From an uncultured Rhodospirillaceae bacterium (GTDB lineage: Bacteria > Pseudomonadota > Alphaproteobacteria > Rhodospirillales > Casp-alpha2), in contig CAJWVP010000048.1 of assembly GCA_913048145.1 (NCBI GenBank), positions 1 through 12,314 on the forward strand: 12,314 nucleotides of DNA. Direction: 5' to 3'. The translations under genes were made by a program, and so were the position numbers. A model generated the notes under the pieces. It ran no database searches and was not told the origin of the DNA. It was given only the letters and a program-made list of their open reading frames with translations. Of the stretch, positions 1-6,958 are shown in pieces. How positions within the stretch are numbered: the first letter of the stretch is position 1; every line of letters starts with the position of its first letter.

Positions 1-47
1 GCCAGTTGGCGCAAACGTTTATCAGGACGGACGGTCGAAGTCACGGC

Positions 48-1178
48 TCACGCGACGGACTTTTGGGGGAACCGCACGGGAACCCGTTTGCGCCCCCAAT
101 CGCCGCGCGTCTCCTCGAACACGCCCGCCACCGGTTCGCCACAATTAGTGCAGTTGCCCGAATAGTTGCCGTCGAATCGGATTTTCCAGTCTGAAAGCTC
201 ATACCAATCCCGGCCGATGAGACGGTGGTTGCAGGCATGGCAGTAGGTGCTGTGCCCGTCAAAGTCATGGACATTACCCGTATAGGCGTAGCGCAAGCCG
301 TTGGCCAACGCGATCTCCCGTGCGCGCACCAGGGTGGATTTTGGAGTACGCGGTTTATTCATCATCTTCCAGTCGGGATGGAAGGCGCTGAAATGCATGG
401 GTACGTCTGCGCCCAGGTGCTTGACCACCCAGGAAGTCATTTCGTCGATCTCTTTCTCAGAGTCATTCTCGCCCGGGATAATCAGGTCCGTAATCTCGAA
501 CCACACGTCGGTTTCGTGCTTCAGGTACTTAAGCGTATCCAGAACCTTGGATAGCTGTGAGGTGCAGAGTTCCTTGTAGAACTTCTCCGTGAAGGCCTTC
601 AAATCAACGTTAGCCGCGTCCATCCACTTATAGAACTCGGCACGTGGATCGGGACAGATGTAGCCCGCCGTCACGGCGACATTCTTGATGCCTCGCTCGC
701 GGCACGCCTTAGCCGTGTCGACGGCGTATTCCATAAAGATCACCGGGTCATTATAGGTGTAGGCGACAGATCGGCATTTGGTCTGCACAGCGGCTTGGGC
801 GATGGCAACGGGCGACGCCTGGTCCTGGAGTTTATCGAACTCCCGCGCCTTGGAGATGCTCCAGTTCTGGCAGAACTTACACGTCAGGTTGCAGCCGGCC
901 GTCCCGAAACTTAGGATCGGCGTGCCCGGGAGGAAGTGGTTGAGCGGCTTCTTTTCAATGGGGTCGATGCAAAAACCAGACGAACGCCCATAGGTCGTCA
1001 GCACCATGCCGTCAGGCCCGCAGGCGCGCACGAAGCACAGACCCCTCTGCCCTTCTCGGAGCTTACAAAACCGCGGACACAGGTCGCACTGCACCCGGCC
1101 GTCATCAAGCCGATGCCAATAACGACCGAGAACATCGTTGGAAAAATCCTCGGCCAGGAGATGCTCCGTCGTATTCAT
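48..1178 (-). CDS. amrS: AmmeMemoRadiSam system radical SAM enzyme
   Basis: A 376-residue radical SAM protein. The cluster motif CxxxCxxC is visible as C96, C100 and C103 in GCNLTCKFCQNW, followed by features usual for the fold such as AYTYNDPVIF (139-148) and VDLKAF (191-196). The N-terminus has a cysteine group (C31, C34, C38, C48), and the C-terminus has two CxxC pairs (C313/C316 and C343/C346) that look like a zinc ribbon. Both extras are usual for this family. The family co-occurs with MEMO and AMMECR1 domain proteins, and the fused partner is in this window at 8308-9795. The reaction and substrate of the family are, as far as I know, not established. ATG is chosen as the start because it directly precedes the conserved N-terminal part, but no strong ribosome binding site precedes it. 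The gene is divergent from the dioxygenase gene, with 80 bases between them. The family call is firm; the function is open. Confidence 0.93.
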   Translation of the reverse strand: MNTTEHLLAEDFSNDVLGRYWHRLDDGRVQCDLCPRFCKLREGQRGLCFVRACGPDGMVLTTYGRSSGFCIDPIEKKPLNHFLPGTPILSFGTAGCNLTCKFCQNWSISKAREFDKLQDQASPVAIAQAAVQTKCRSVAYTYNDPVIFMEYAVDTAKACRERGIKNVAVTAGYICPDPRAEFYKWMDAANVDLKAFTEKFYKELCTSQLSKVLDTLKYLKHETDVWFEITDLIIPGENDSEKEIDEMTSWVVKHLGADVPMHFSAFHPDWKMMNKPRTPKSTLVRAREIALANGLRYAYTGNVHDFDGHSTYCHACNHRLIGRDWYELSDWKIRFDGNYSGNCTNCGEPVAGVFEETRGDWGRKRVPVRFPQKSVA

Positions 1179-1248
1179 GACGCCATCATATCACGATGTC
1201 GAGCCGTTGTATCGGTTTCGGAGACACGTTAGGGTTTGCGCTTCGAAA

Positions 1249-1255
1249 GGGGAGA
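1249..1255 (+). promoter_or_regulatory. Ribosome binding site deciding the dioxygenase start
   Basis: GGGGAGA sits three bases before the ATG at 1259, with GGGG 6 bases from it. This favours that start over the longer open frame beginning at 1196, which has no comparable site. Confidence 0.6.
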
Positions 1256-1258
1256 AGC

Positions 1259-2083
1259 ATGCAAATCAAAGCTCTTTGCGGCGCGCTGGGTTCGGAAATC
1301 CAGGGCGTCAACCTGGCCACGGTGGACGGCAACGAGATGGGTGTCATCCGCGACACCTTTTACCAATCCCACGTTCTGGTGTTTCCGGAGCAGGACCTGG
1401 AACCAGCGGCGCAGGTTGCCTTCACAGAACATTTTGGCCCTGCTGAACCCCATCCTCTAAAAACACGTGCCACCGTTGACGGGTTCGATACCGTACTAAT
1501 CCTCGAAAACAAACCGGGCCAACCCGGGGCGCCTAATGACTATTGGCATTCGGACATATCCCATTCGGAGGTTCCCCCAGCAGCATCATGCTTACACGCG
1601 CTGACCATCCCAGATGGCCATGGCGACACCATGTTCTGCAACATGGTTGCGGCCTATGACGGCCTGTCGGATGGAATGAAGGCCCTAATCACACCTCTGA
1701 GGGCACTGCACAGCGGCATGGCGACATATGAACGCAGCTTGCAATCAAACGACGCGCGGAAGATTGATCCGTCGGAAATTAAACCTCCCCACGCCCACCC
1801 CATCGTCCGCACCCATCCAGAATCAGGCAAGAAATCCCTTTTCGTGAACCCACACTTTACCGCCGGCATCGAGGGCATGACCGATGAAGAGAGCAAGGCG
1901 ATCCTTGATGTCCTGTATACGGCAGCAATCCAACCTGAGAACATCTACCGACACCGCTGGCAACCCGGCGATGTGCTAATCTGGGACAATCGCAGCGTAA
2001 TGCATTACGCCGTGCGCGACTACACCGAGGACATGCCGCGTAAGATGCACCGAACCACAGCCGGCGGCGAGGTGCCTGCCTGA
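1259..2083 (+). CDS. TauD/TfdA-family Fe(II)/2-oxoglutarate-dependent dioxygenase
   Basis: A 274-residue cytoplasmic dioxygenase of the TauD/TfdA family, which hydroxylates small organic substrates (taurine, alkyl sulfates, aryloxyacetates and others) while converting 2-oxoglutarate to succinate and CO2. The iron-binding facial triad is visible: H97 and D99 in YWHSDISH, and H249 in SVMHYAVRDY. The 2-oxoglutarate-binding arginines fit R261 and R265 in RKMHRTTAGG, with almost the same spacing as in TauD. Length is normal for the family. The frame is open further upstream, to 1196, but the ATG at 1259 is preferred because GGGGAGA precedes it and the family's conserved N-terminus begins there. 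No sulfonate transporter or other substrate clue adjoins it, so the substrate is not predicted. It converges on the flavin monooxygenase gene with 4 bases between the stops. Confidence 0.9.
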   Translation: MQIKALCGALGSEIQGVNLATVDGNEMGVIRDTFYQSHVLVFPEQDLEPAAQVAFTEHFGPAEPHPLKTRATVDGFDTVLILENKPGQPGAPNDYWHSDISHSEVPPAASCLHALTIPDGHGDTMFCNMVAAYDGLSDGMKALITPLRALHSGMATYERSLQSNDARKIDPSEIKPPHAHPIVRTHPESGKKSLFVNPHFTAGIEGMTDEESKAILDVLYTAAIQPENIYRHRWQPGDVLIWDNRSVMHYAVRDYTEDMPRKMHRTTAGGEVPA

Positions 2084-2087
2084 ACGT

Positions 2088-3266
2088 TTAGATGGTCTTC
2101 CCTAGGCTCGCCAGCATAGAGAGGCGCAGCAGCAGCTCTCGCCGTTTCGCCGTATCCCCCTCCGCCGCCAACAGCCGGTCACGGAACGCTATCTGATCGG
2201 CCGGGTCGTCCGATTCCAAATCCTTTTTGTTTTGAATAGAGATGCGCTGGACATATTCCATCGCAACGCCCCGGCGTTCTTCGTCATACCGATCCAACGT
2301 CGAGGGATCGGCGTCCCCGCGCAAAACAGGAACCAGTTTCTCCGCCAGATTGAAGGCGTCATGGATACCGCCGTTCATCCCCATGCCGCCCAGCGGATTG
2401 TTGATGTGCGCCGCATCTCCGGCCAGCAGAATGCGCCCGGCCCGATATGTATCAGCAACCCTCTGGTGCACGTTATAAAGGGTCTTGTGAACCACGTTGT
2501 AAGGCGCGCCCAGATTATGGATGCGTGTCATCCGGGCCTGGACGCAGGAATCAGAGAGGATGTCATTATCCGCCTCTTCCGCGCGCGTCGGGAACATGCA
2601 CCGCCAAAGGCCATCTGGGATCTGAAGCAGGAAATACCATTCTTCCGCATCCGCCACGTAGCTGACCGATGATAGGTCCGGAAACACTGAGATGAAATCG
2701 AAGGGCGTGCTAACAACCAGAAAGCGCTCCGGCCAGGTAAACCCTTCAAACGGAATGCCCAGTGTCTGCCGGACAACGCTGTTGGCACCATCCGCGCCGA
2801 CCAAATACCCGGCCCGCACAGCTTCTCCATCCTCCAGGTTGACCGTGACGCCATCAGCGTCCTGGGTCAGGGTACGAACACGAGAGGAAAACCGCACCTC
2901 AACGTTTGGATGGTTCGCTAACATCTGGTTCAGGATCTGACAGAGTTTGTATTGCTCCGCCTGAACCCGATAAGGATGGTCGGTCAGGTCAGCGATGTCG
3001 GCAAAATCGAACTCGGCGATCTTGCCCTCGCCATGGCGGCGGTATTGAACGGTGGGTGCAACAAGACCCCGTTCAATCAATGGCGCCGCGGCACCGAACG
3101 CGGCCTCCAACATATCCAAGGATGAAGGATGAAAGGTCGAACCCCGAAGATTCTCTGAAATACCGGGGTCGGCCTCTAAGACGACGGCATTTAGCCCCGC
3201 ATTGGCCAAATGCATGGCGCAGACCAGACCAGCGGGTCCAGCCCCGACAATGATTGCGTCCAGCAC
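2088..3266 (-). CDS. FAD-dependent aromatic monooxygenase (UbiH/PHBH class A type)
   Basis: A 392-residue single-component flavoprotein hydroxylase of the class A (p-hydroxybenzoate hydroxylase/UbiH) type, using NAD(P)H and O2. Three family motifs are in order: the dinucleotide-binding GAGPAG at residues 8-13, ending in the acidic strand-2 residue E31; the DG motif YLVGADGANSVVR at 154-166; and the GD motif GRILLAGDAAHINNPLGGMG at 277-296, which contacts the FAD ribityl chain. Translation begins with GTG; AGGA lies 10 bases upstream on the minus strand. It follows chrA on the same strand after a 68-base gap with no clear terminator, so the two may share a transcript. Its stop is 4 bases from that of the convergent dioxygenase. 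Substrate is unknown: both this and the dioxygenase are oxygenases, but nothing shows that they share a pathway. Confidence 0.9.
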   Translation of the reverse strand: MLDAIIVGAGPAGLVCAMHLANAGLNAVVLEADPGISENLRGSTFHPSSLDMLEAAFGAAAPLIERGLVAPTVQYRRHGEGKIAEFDFADIADLTDHPYRVQAEQYKLCQILNQMLANHPNVEVRFSSRVRTLTQDADGVTVNLEDGEAVRAGYLVGADGANSVVRQTLGIPFEGFTWPERFLVVSTPFDFISVFPDLSSVSYVADAEEWYFLLQIPDGLWRCMFPTRAEEADNDILSDSCVQARMTRIHNLGAPYNVVHKTLYNVHQRVADTYRAGRILLAGDAAHINNPLGGMGMNGGIHDAFNLAEKLVPVLRGDADPSTLDRYDEERRGVAMEYVQRISIQNKKDLESDDPADQIAFRDRLLAAEGDTAKRRELLLRLSMLASLGKTI

Positions 3267-3334
3267 CCTTGATATCCTGCCTTGTTATTCAATACGGCCC
3301 GGATCGACCGCACCTAAGTGAAGCGCGCCCGACC

Positions 3335-4636
3335 TCAGAACGCAAGATGCGTAACTACCCCAAATCCAGCCCCCAGCGCCACCATGAGCGGCACACTCAC
3401 CCAACCCTTGAACAGCAAGACGAAGGCGACAAGCGCGGCAATAATATTGATCCAATGCGGCCCGTTGGACTGAACCAAGGCTGTCTCTCCGAAGAAGACG
3501 GCCAAATTGAAAATCACCCCGACCACGGCGGCTGTGATCGCACCCAAGGCGTTGCGAGCCCATGCTCGCGCCTGCAGGTCCTCGATGTAGGGCGCACCTG
3601 CAATAATGAACAAGAACGACGGCAAAAAGGTGACCAAAGTAGTCAGGCTTGCCGCCAGCACGGCGGCTCCCAGCCCCGCCGCCTTCCATCCGGCGAAAAA
3701 GCCCACATACGTAGTCACCAGGATCAATGGTCCCGGTGTGGTTTCAGCCAGCGCAAGGCCGTTGATCATCTCCGGCGGTGTCAGCCAATAGTAAACATTG
3801 ACGCCGGCGTCGGCGATGTACGGCAAGACCGCATAGGCGCCGCCAAAAGTAACGAAGGCAGCCGTGGTGAATAATTTAATGACATCAGCGTACGGCGTGG
3901 TACCGAACATGGTCAGGGCCAGGGCGCAAGGTATCGCACCCACGGCTAAGGTCCACAGCGACACCGTGCCCCAACGCCGAATGACATCAGCGACCTTGAA
4001 ACTCAACGCCGCCGCGTCGTCTGTCGGCCCACCATGGGTCTCGCCTGCAAACTGCCCCCAGGACGTGCCAGACAGAACCACGCCGAATAAGCCTGCGGTC
4101 AATACAACGATGGGAAATGCGATCCCGCCAAATTTGATGGCGGCAAAGGCGGCGATGGCCAGACCGATCGCCAACGCCGTATTGCAGGCTTTCGAACCGA
4201 TGCGCCAAAGTGCGTAAATAATGATCGCGACGACCACCGGTTTGACGCCCCCAAACAGTGCTTTTACCAGCGTGCTGTCGCCCTGAGACGCGGCAACCCA
4301 AGCAAGAACCATCATAAACACCATTCCCGGTACGATGAATGCGGTGCCGGCAAACAATGCGCCGCGCACCCCATGCAAGCGCCATCCGATATAGGCCGCC
4401 AACTGTTGGGCCTCGGGCCCCGGCAGCAGCATGGCGTAGTTCAGCCCGCGCAGGAATTCGCCCTGGCCAATCCAACCACGTTTATCGACGCATTCTGATT
4501 GCATCATGGCGATTTGGCCCGCAGGGCCGCCAAAACTGGTAAACCCCAGTTTCACCCAATAGTAAGCGGCCTCGCCAAAGGATGGCTGCGCCTTTTTTGG
4601 TGAAACGGAACTTTCACTTACGACTGGCTCGTTCAT
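3335..4636 (-). CDS. chrA: Chromate transporter, two-domain (CHR family)
   Basis: A 433-residue inner-membrane protein of the CHR family, whose long members export chromate by an energy-dependent mechanism. The two homologous halves are evident. The first has FGGPAGQIAMM (35-45) and LPGPEAQQLAAYIGWRLHG (71-89). The second has FGGAYAVLPYI (264-274) and AETTPGPLILVTTYVGF (298-314). Hydrophobic stretches run through most of the chain, about ten to twelve segments, and the length is in the usual range. ATG at 4636 is chosen over a TTG ten codons upstream because GGGAGG lies six bases before it. No ChrB regulator or second chr gene is present, so chromate as the true substrate is family-level knowledge rather than shown here. 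Family assignment is secure. Confidence 0.95.
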   Translation of the reverse strand: MNEPVVSESSVSPKKAQPSFGEAAYYWVKLGFTSFGGPAGQIAMMQSECVDKRGWIGQGEFLRGLNYAMLLPGPEAQQLAAYIGWRLHGVRGALFAGTAFIVPGMVFMMVLAWVAASQGDSTLVKALFGGVKPVVVAIIIYALWRIGSKACNTALAIGLAIAAFAAIKFGGIAFPIVVLTAGLFGVVLSGTSWGQFAGETHGGPTDDAAALSFKVADVIRRWGTVSLWTLAVGAIPCALALTMFGTTPYADVIKLFTTAAFVTFGGAYAVLPYIADAGVNVYYWLTPPEMINGLALAETTPGPLILVTTYVGFFAGWKAAGLGAAVLAASLTTLVTFLPSFLFIIAGAPYIEDLQARAWARNALGAITAAVVGVIFNLAVFFGETALVQSNGPHWINIIAALVAFVLLFKGWVSVPLMVALGAGFGVVTHLAF

Positions 4637-4791
4637 GCGGGTCCTCCCATCAGCCACCACATGCAACGTATCCGTCTTGTGATGTCACGGAAACGGAAAA
4701 TTCTTAATGCGGCTATTACCTGCTTTATGGCTCGAATTCGAACCCTCATAAGCCTATATTCTAGGCGTGCTAACAAGGGAGACTAATATCC
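4637..4791. promoter_or_regulatory. Divergent promoter region between chrA and the DUF3299 gene
   Basis: This 155-base gap separates two divergent genes and must hold promoters in both directions. Toward the DUF3299 gene a plausible -10 is TATATT at 4754-4759, but no good -35 lies at the usual distance. Two short symmetric sequences are present: GTGATGTCAC (4679-4688, 4-base arms) and the perfect palindrome TCGAATTCGA (4732-4741). AAGGGAGA at 4775-4782 is a good ribosome binding site 9 bases before the ATG at 4792. No clear Zur palindrome like the one at 5540 is seen here. Confidence 0.4.
4643..4648 (-). promoter_or_regulatory. chrA: Ribosome binding site of chrA
   Basis: On the minus strand this reads GGGAGG, 6 bases before the ATG at 4636. 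It decides for that start and against the in-frame TTG at 4666. Confidence 0.7.
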
Positions 4792-5457
4792 ATGTCCATT
4801 GTTCGCTTCACCGCTTTCCTCCTTACTTTCATCCTAGCCCTGCCGGCTAACGCGGCGGATAACAGGCATAATATTGAATGGGGTAACCTAGTCCCCCAAA
4901 TGGCGCCTCTAGACAATCCCTTTACGGCTCTGACTATGGACCAACGAACCGATTTCGAAATCTTGGTCGGTATCCGTGACATGAAACGCCGCGGGTTTCT
5001 ATCCGAGGTCGACGAGGCATTCGAAGACGAAACAGAAATCCGCGAAAGGTTGAACCGACAAGGCTTAAATGTGGATGACTACATCGTCGAGTACTCCCGT
5101 TTGGAACAAGAAATTATCAAACGCAACAAGATGACCAATGCCGAATTGGATGGTCAGATTGTCCGTATCCCGGGTTATGCTCTGCCGTTGGAGCACAAGG
5201 ACACGGGGGTCAAGGAACTCCTGCTGGTACCCTATGTCGGCGCGTGTATTCACGTCCCACCGCCGCCCGCCAATCAGATTGTCTACGTGACCCTGAAGGA
5301 CGCTTACACGTCGACCAATCTTTATGAACCGGTTTGGATCACCGGGCGGATGACAATCAAGACCACCAACCAGTCGCTGACCTACGTAGACGGCACCACA
5401 GGCATCGATACCGCCTATACCCTAAAAGGGGAGAAGGTCGAGCCTTACGAGAATTAA
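4792..5457 (+). CDS. Secreted DUF3299 family protein, probably zinc-uptake associated
   Basis: A 221-residue protein with a signal peptide (hydrophobic residues 5-18, likely cleavage after LPANA at 21), so it is expected in the periplasm. The DUF3299 hallmark lies in the C-terminal half: GYALPLE (128-134), then LLLVPYVGACIHVPPPPANQ (143-162). C152 and H154 in it are candidate metal ligands. Residues 70-115 are charged and probably helical. The biochemical role of DUF3299 is unknown to me. In proteobacteria it commonly sits beside DUF2796 (ZrgA) proteins and a LolD/LolE-like ABC pair, exactly as here, and such loci are Zur-controlled zinc-uptake systems in Vibrio (from memory). The gene ends 133 bases before zrgA and lies upstream of the Zur-like box, so it may be expressed separately from the rest. 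Family call firm, role inferred from neighbours. Confidence 0.88.
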   Translation: MSIVRFTAFLLTFILALPANAADNRHNIEWGNLVPQMAPLDNPFTALTMDQRTDFEILVGIRDMKRRGFLSEVDEAFEDETEIRERLNRQGLNVDDYIVEYSRLEQEIIKRNKMTNAELDGQIVRIPGYALPLEHKDTGVKELLLVPYVGACIHVPPPPANQIVYVTLKDAYTSTNLYEPVWITGRMTIKTTNQSLTYVDGTTGIDTAYTLKGEKVEPYEN

Positions 5458-5498
5458 ATTGTAAAGACAGACGTCCATCCCTCTGTGTCATTTTGGTC

Positions 5499-5516
5499 CT
5501 TAAACTATAATTTAAG
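5499..5516 (+). promoter_or_regulatory. AT-rich inverted repeat containing a perfect TATAAT
   Basis: CTTAAA and TTTAAG form 6-base arms around CTATAA, and the consensus -10 hexamer TATAAT spans 5506-5511. A weak -35 (GTGTCA at 5485-5490) is 15 bases upstream. This could be an upstream promoter for zrgA, with the Zur-like box then falling in its early transcribed region. The stem has no GC pairs to speak of, so it is not a good rho-independent terminator for the DUF3299 gene. Confidence 0.3.
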
Positions 5517-5539
5517 TGTGTTTATGTTTGCAGTTAGAT

Positions 5540-5562
5540 CAATCGTAATAATATAACATTTC
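5540..5562. promoter_or_regulatory. Candidate Zur (zinc uptake regulator) operator
   Basis: A 23-bp AT-rich imperfect palindrome. The left half is CAATCGTAATA, the centre is A, and the right half is TATAACATTTC. The right half equals the half-site I know for proteobacterial Zur boxes (GAAATGTTATA read inversely), and the left half matches it at 7 of 11 positions. TATAAC at 5552-5557 is a 5/6 match to a -10 element, so bound Zur would occlude the promoter. The box is 28 bases before the start of a zinc-uptake family gene, which fits repression when zinc is plentiful. The match is by eye against a remembered consensus. Confidence 0.7.
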
Positions 5563-5568
5563 TTTCCA

Positions 5569-5585
5569 TTTTCCAATTTGGAAGG
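5569..5585 (+). promoter_or_regulatory. Small hairpin enclosing the zrgA ribosome binding site
   Basis: The ribosome binding site GGAAGG (5580-5585), 5 bases before the ATG, can pair with TTTTCC (5569-5574) across a five-base loop, giving two GC, two AU and two GU pairs. The DNA core is the inverted repeat TTCCAA-T-TTGGAA (5571-5583). GAAGGCCTTC (5581-5590) is an overlapping perfect palindrome. The hairpin is weak, so any effect on translation is speculative. Confidence 0.3.
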
Positions 5586-5590
5586 CCTTC

Positions 5591-6229
5591 ATGAAACCCA
5601 TATCGATGCTTCAGCATTCAATATTCCTGATACCCATTACGGCGCTCGCTGGTTTCCTCTCCACATCGCTCCAAGCCTCGGAACGCGCGCACGAACACGG
5701 CGTTGGCCAGCTCTCGATTGCCATCGAAGGTAACGAGGTTGAAATTGAGTTGGTTGTCCCTGGTGCAGACGCCGTGGGCTTCGAGCATGCCGCAAAAACC
5801 GACAGTGAAAGAAAAGCTGTCGCGGCGGCCGCGGAGAAATTAAAGGAAGCGAAACGCTTGATCAGGCTCACGTCAGGAGCCCACTGCCATGTAGAAAAAA
5901 CCGAAGTGGCCTCGGCCCTTCTGGACAGTGACAAGGACGAGCATGATCATGCTCACGACCACAAACACAAACACGAGAAACATGCCAAGCACGATGATCA
6001 TAAACACAACGAACACAAAGAGCATGACAAACATGCCGACGGCGAAATCCACTCGGAATTCACGGCCCACTATCATTTCCATTGCGACCACCCCGAGAAG
6101 CTGACCGGAGCCGACGTTGAGTTTTTCAAGGTCTTCCCCTCCGCCCATGAGCTTGTGGCGCGCTGGATAACGAGCAAGGGCCAAGGGGTTACAGAGTTGA
6201 CAGCAAAGGCGACGCGCTTGAAATTCTAA
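5591..6229 (+). CDS. zrgA: Histidine-rich periplasmic zinc-uptake protein (DUF2796/ZrgA family)
   Basis: A 212-residue protein with an N-terminal signal sequence (hydrophobic residues 11-27, likely cleavage near ALQAS at about 30). The DUF2796 pattern is clear: AHEHGVGQLSIAIEG (33-47), VPGADAVGFEHA (56-67), an Ala/Lys helix (75-90), then after the variable loop HSEFTAHYHFHCDHPEKL (154-171) and FFKVFPSAHELVARW (178-192). The loop at 118-148 carries 13 histidines interspersed with Asp, Glu and Lys, as in zinc-buffering loops of periplasmic zinc carriers. C99 (AHCH) and C165 (FHCDH) may form a pair. The gene is the first after the candidate Zur operator and is followed after 27 bases by the ABC ATPase. 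ZrgA of Vibrio cholerae is reported to act in zinc uptake. The function here is by homology; the mechanism (chaperone, or substrate-binding partner of the permease) is unknown. Confidence 0.9.
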   Translation: MKPISMLQHSIFLIPITALAGFLSTSLQASERAHEHGVGQLSIAIEGNEVEIELVVPGADAVGFEHAAKTDSERKAVAAAAEKLKEAKRLIRLTSGAHCHVEKTEVASALLDSDKDEHDHAHDHKHKHEKHAKHDDHKHNEHKEHDKHADGEIHSEFTAHYHFHCDHPEKLTGADVEFFKVFPSAHELVARWITSKGQGVTELTAKATRLKF

Positions 6230-6241
6230 AGATCGTCGAAC

Positions 6242-6248
6242 GGAGGGG
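6242..6248 (+). promoter_or_regulatory. Ribosome binding site supporting a TTG start of the ABC ATPase
   Basis: GGAGGGG lies 8 bases before the TTG at 6257 and 20 bases before the first in-frame ATG at 6269. The spacing supports initiation at TTG. Confidence 0.65.
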
Positions 6249-6256
6249 CCGACAGC

Positions 6257-6958
6257 TTGAGCGCCGCGATGATCGAATTGAGCGATGTGCGGTTTCGATG
6301 GCACCGCGACGCGCCGCTTGTCCTTGATATCCCTGCGTTCGAGGTTCGTGCAGGGGAACGCGTCTTTCTGGAAGGCCCAAGCGGTAGCGGTAAAACCACC
6401 CTTCTCAATATCTTAGGCGGCGTGACGGTTCCAGAGACCGGTCGTGTGACTGTCAATGGTGTCCGCCTTGGTGACCTGAGTGGCGCCGGCCGAGATCGTT
6501 TCCGTGCCGATCACATCGGGTTCGTTTTTCAGATGTTCAATCTGATCCCCTACCTCTCGCCAATGGACAATGTAATTCTGCCTTGCCGGTTTTCGCAACG
6601 GCGCAAGGCGGCCGCGCAACAAAGATCAGAAAGCGTGAAAAACGAGGCCCGGCGGCTTCTCAGACACATGAATCTGGATGCGAACATGGTCGCGGCCCGT
6701 CCCGCATCGGCATTCAGCACCGGACAGCAACAACGGATTGCCGTTGCCCGCGCCCTGATCGGCGCGCCGCCGTTGGTTATTGCCGATGAGCCGACATCGG
6801 CCCTTGATCACGCAGTCCGCACGACCTTCATGGATCTGATGTTTGAGGAAGTCACGGCTGCCAATGCGGCGCTTCTGTTTGTCAGCCATGATCCCAGCCT
6901 GGCCACGCGGTTCGACCGGCAAGTCACCTTGGCCGACATCAATGGTGCGACGGCATGA
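6257..6958 (+). CDS. ABC transporter ATP-binding protein (LolD/MacB-like), zinc-uptake locus
   Basis: A 233-residue ABC ATPase working at the inner membrane with the next gene's permease. Visible motifs are Walker A GPSGSGKT (40-47), the Q-loop glutamine Q92 in FVFQMFNLIPYLS, the signature STGQQQR (154-160, with Thr in place of the usual second Gly), Walker B LVIADE (173-178), the D-loop SALD (181-184) and the switch histidine H211 in FVSHD. Sequence style is closest to the LolD/MacB/FtsE group. The start is taken as TTG because of the well-spaced GGAGGGG. The gene overlaps the permease gene by 4 bases (ATGA), implying translational coupling. With zrgA and the permease it corresponds to the Zrg-type zinc transporter. 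Alone it could pass for a lipoprotein or macrolide exporter ATPase, but the context argues otherwise. Confidence 0.92.
   Translation: MSAAMIELSDVRFRWHRDAPLVLDIPAFEVRAGERVFLEGPSGSGKTTLLNILGGVTVPETGRVTVNGVRLGDLSGAGRDRFRADHIGFVFQMFNLIPYLSPMDNVILPCRFSQRRKAAAQQRSESVKNEARRLLRHMNLDANMVAARPASAFSTGQQQRIAVARALIGAPPLVIADEPTSALDHAVRTTFMDLMFEEVTAANAALLFVSHDPSLATRFDRQVTLADINGATA

Noticed and set aside
2084..2087. Shared terminator between the convergent dioxygenase and flavin monooxygenase genes
   Set aside because: Only 4 bases separate the stops, and I found no GC stem followed by a T-run at either end.
3254..3874. 206-residue plus-strand open frame
   Set aside because: It lies mostly antisense to chrA, whose family motifs are unmistakable. 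Its own composition (many Arg, Gln, Ser, His) shows no recognisable domain.
4705..4718. TAAT/ATTA symmetric element before the DUF3299 gene as a second Zur site
   Set aside because: Only the 4-base outer arms match. The central part is GC-rich and lacks the ATAACAT core seen at 5540-5562.
4725..4756. GGTTCGAATTC on the minus strand, resembling a tRNA T-loop
   Set aside because: The flanking bases do not form the 5-bp T-stem, and no acceptor or anticodon arm is found. The core is simply the palindrome TCGAATTCGA.
5873..6304. Minus-strand open frame predicting a strongly hydrophobic, membrane-like protein
   Set aside because: It is the complement of the His/Asp/Lys-rich tract of the zrgA-like gene: antisense His codons (CAT/CAC) read Met/Val, which creates the apparent membrane segments.
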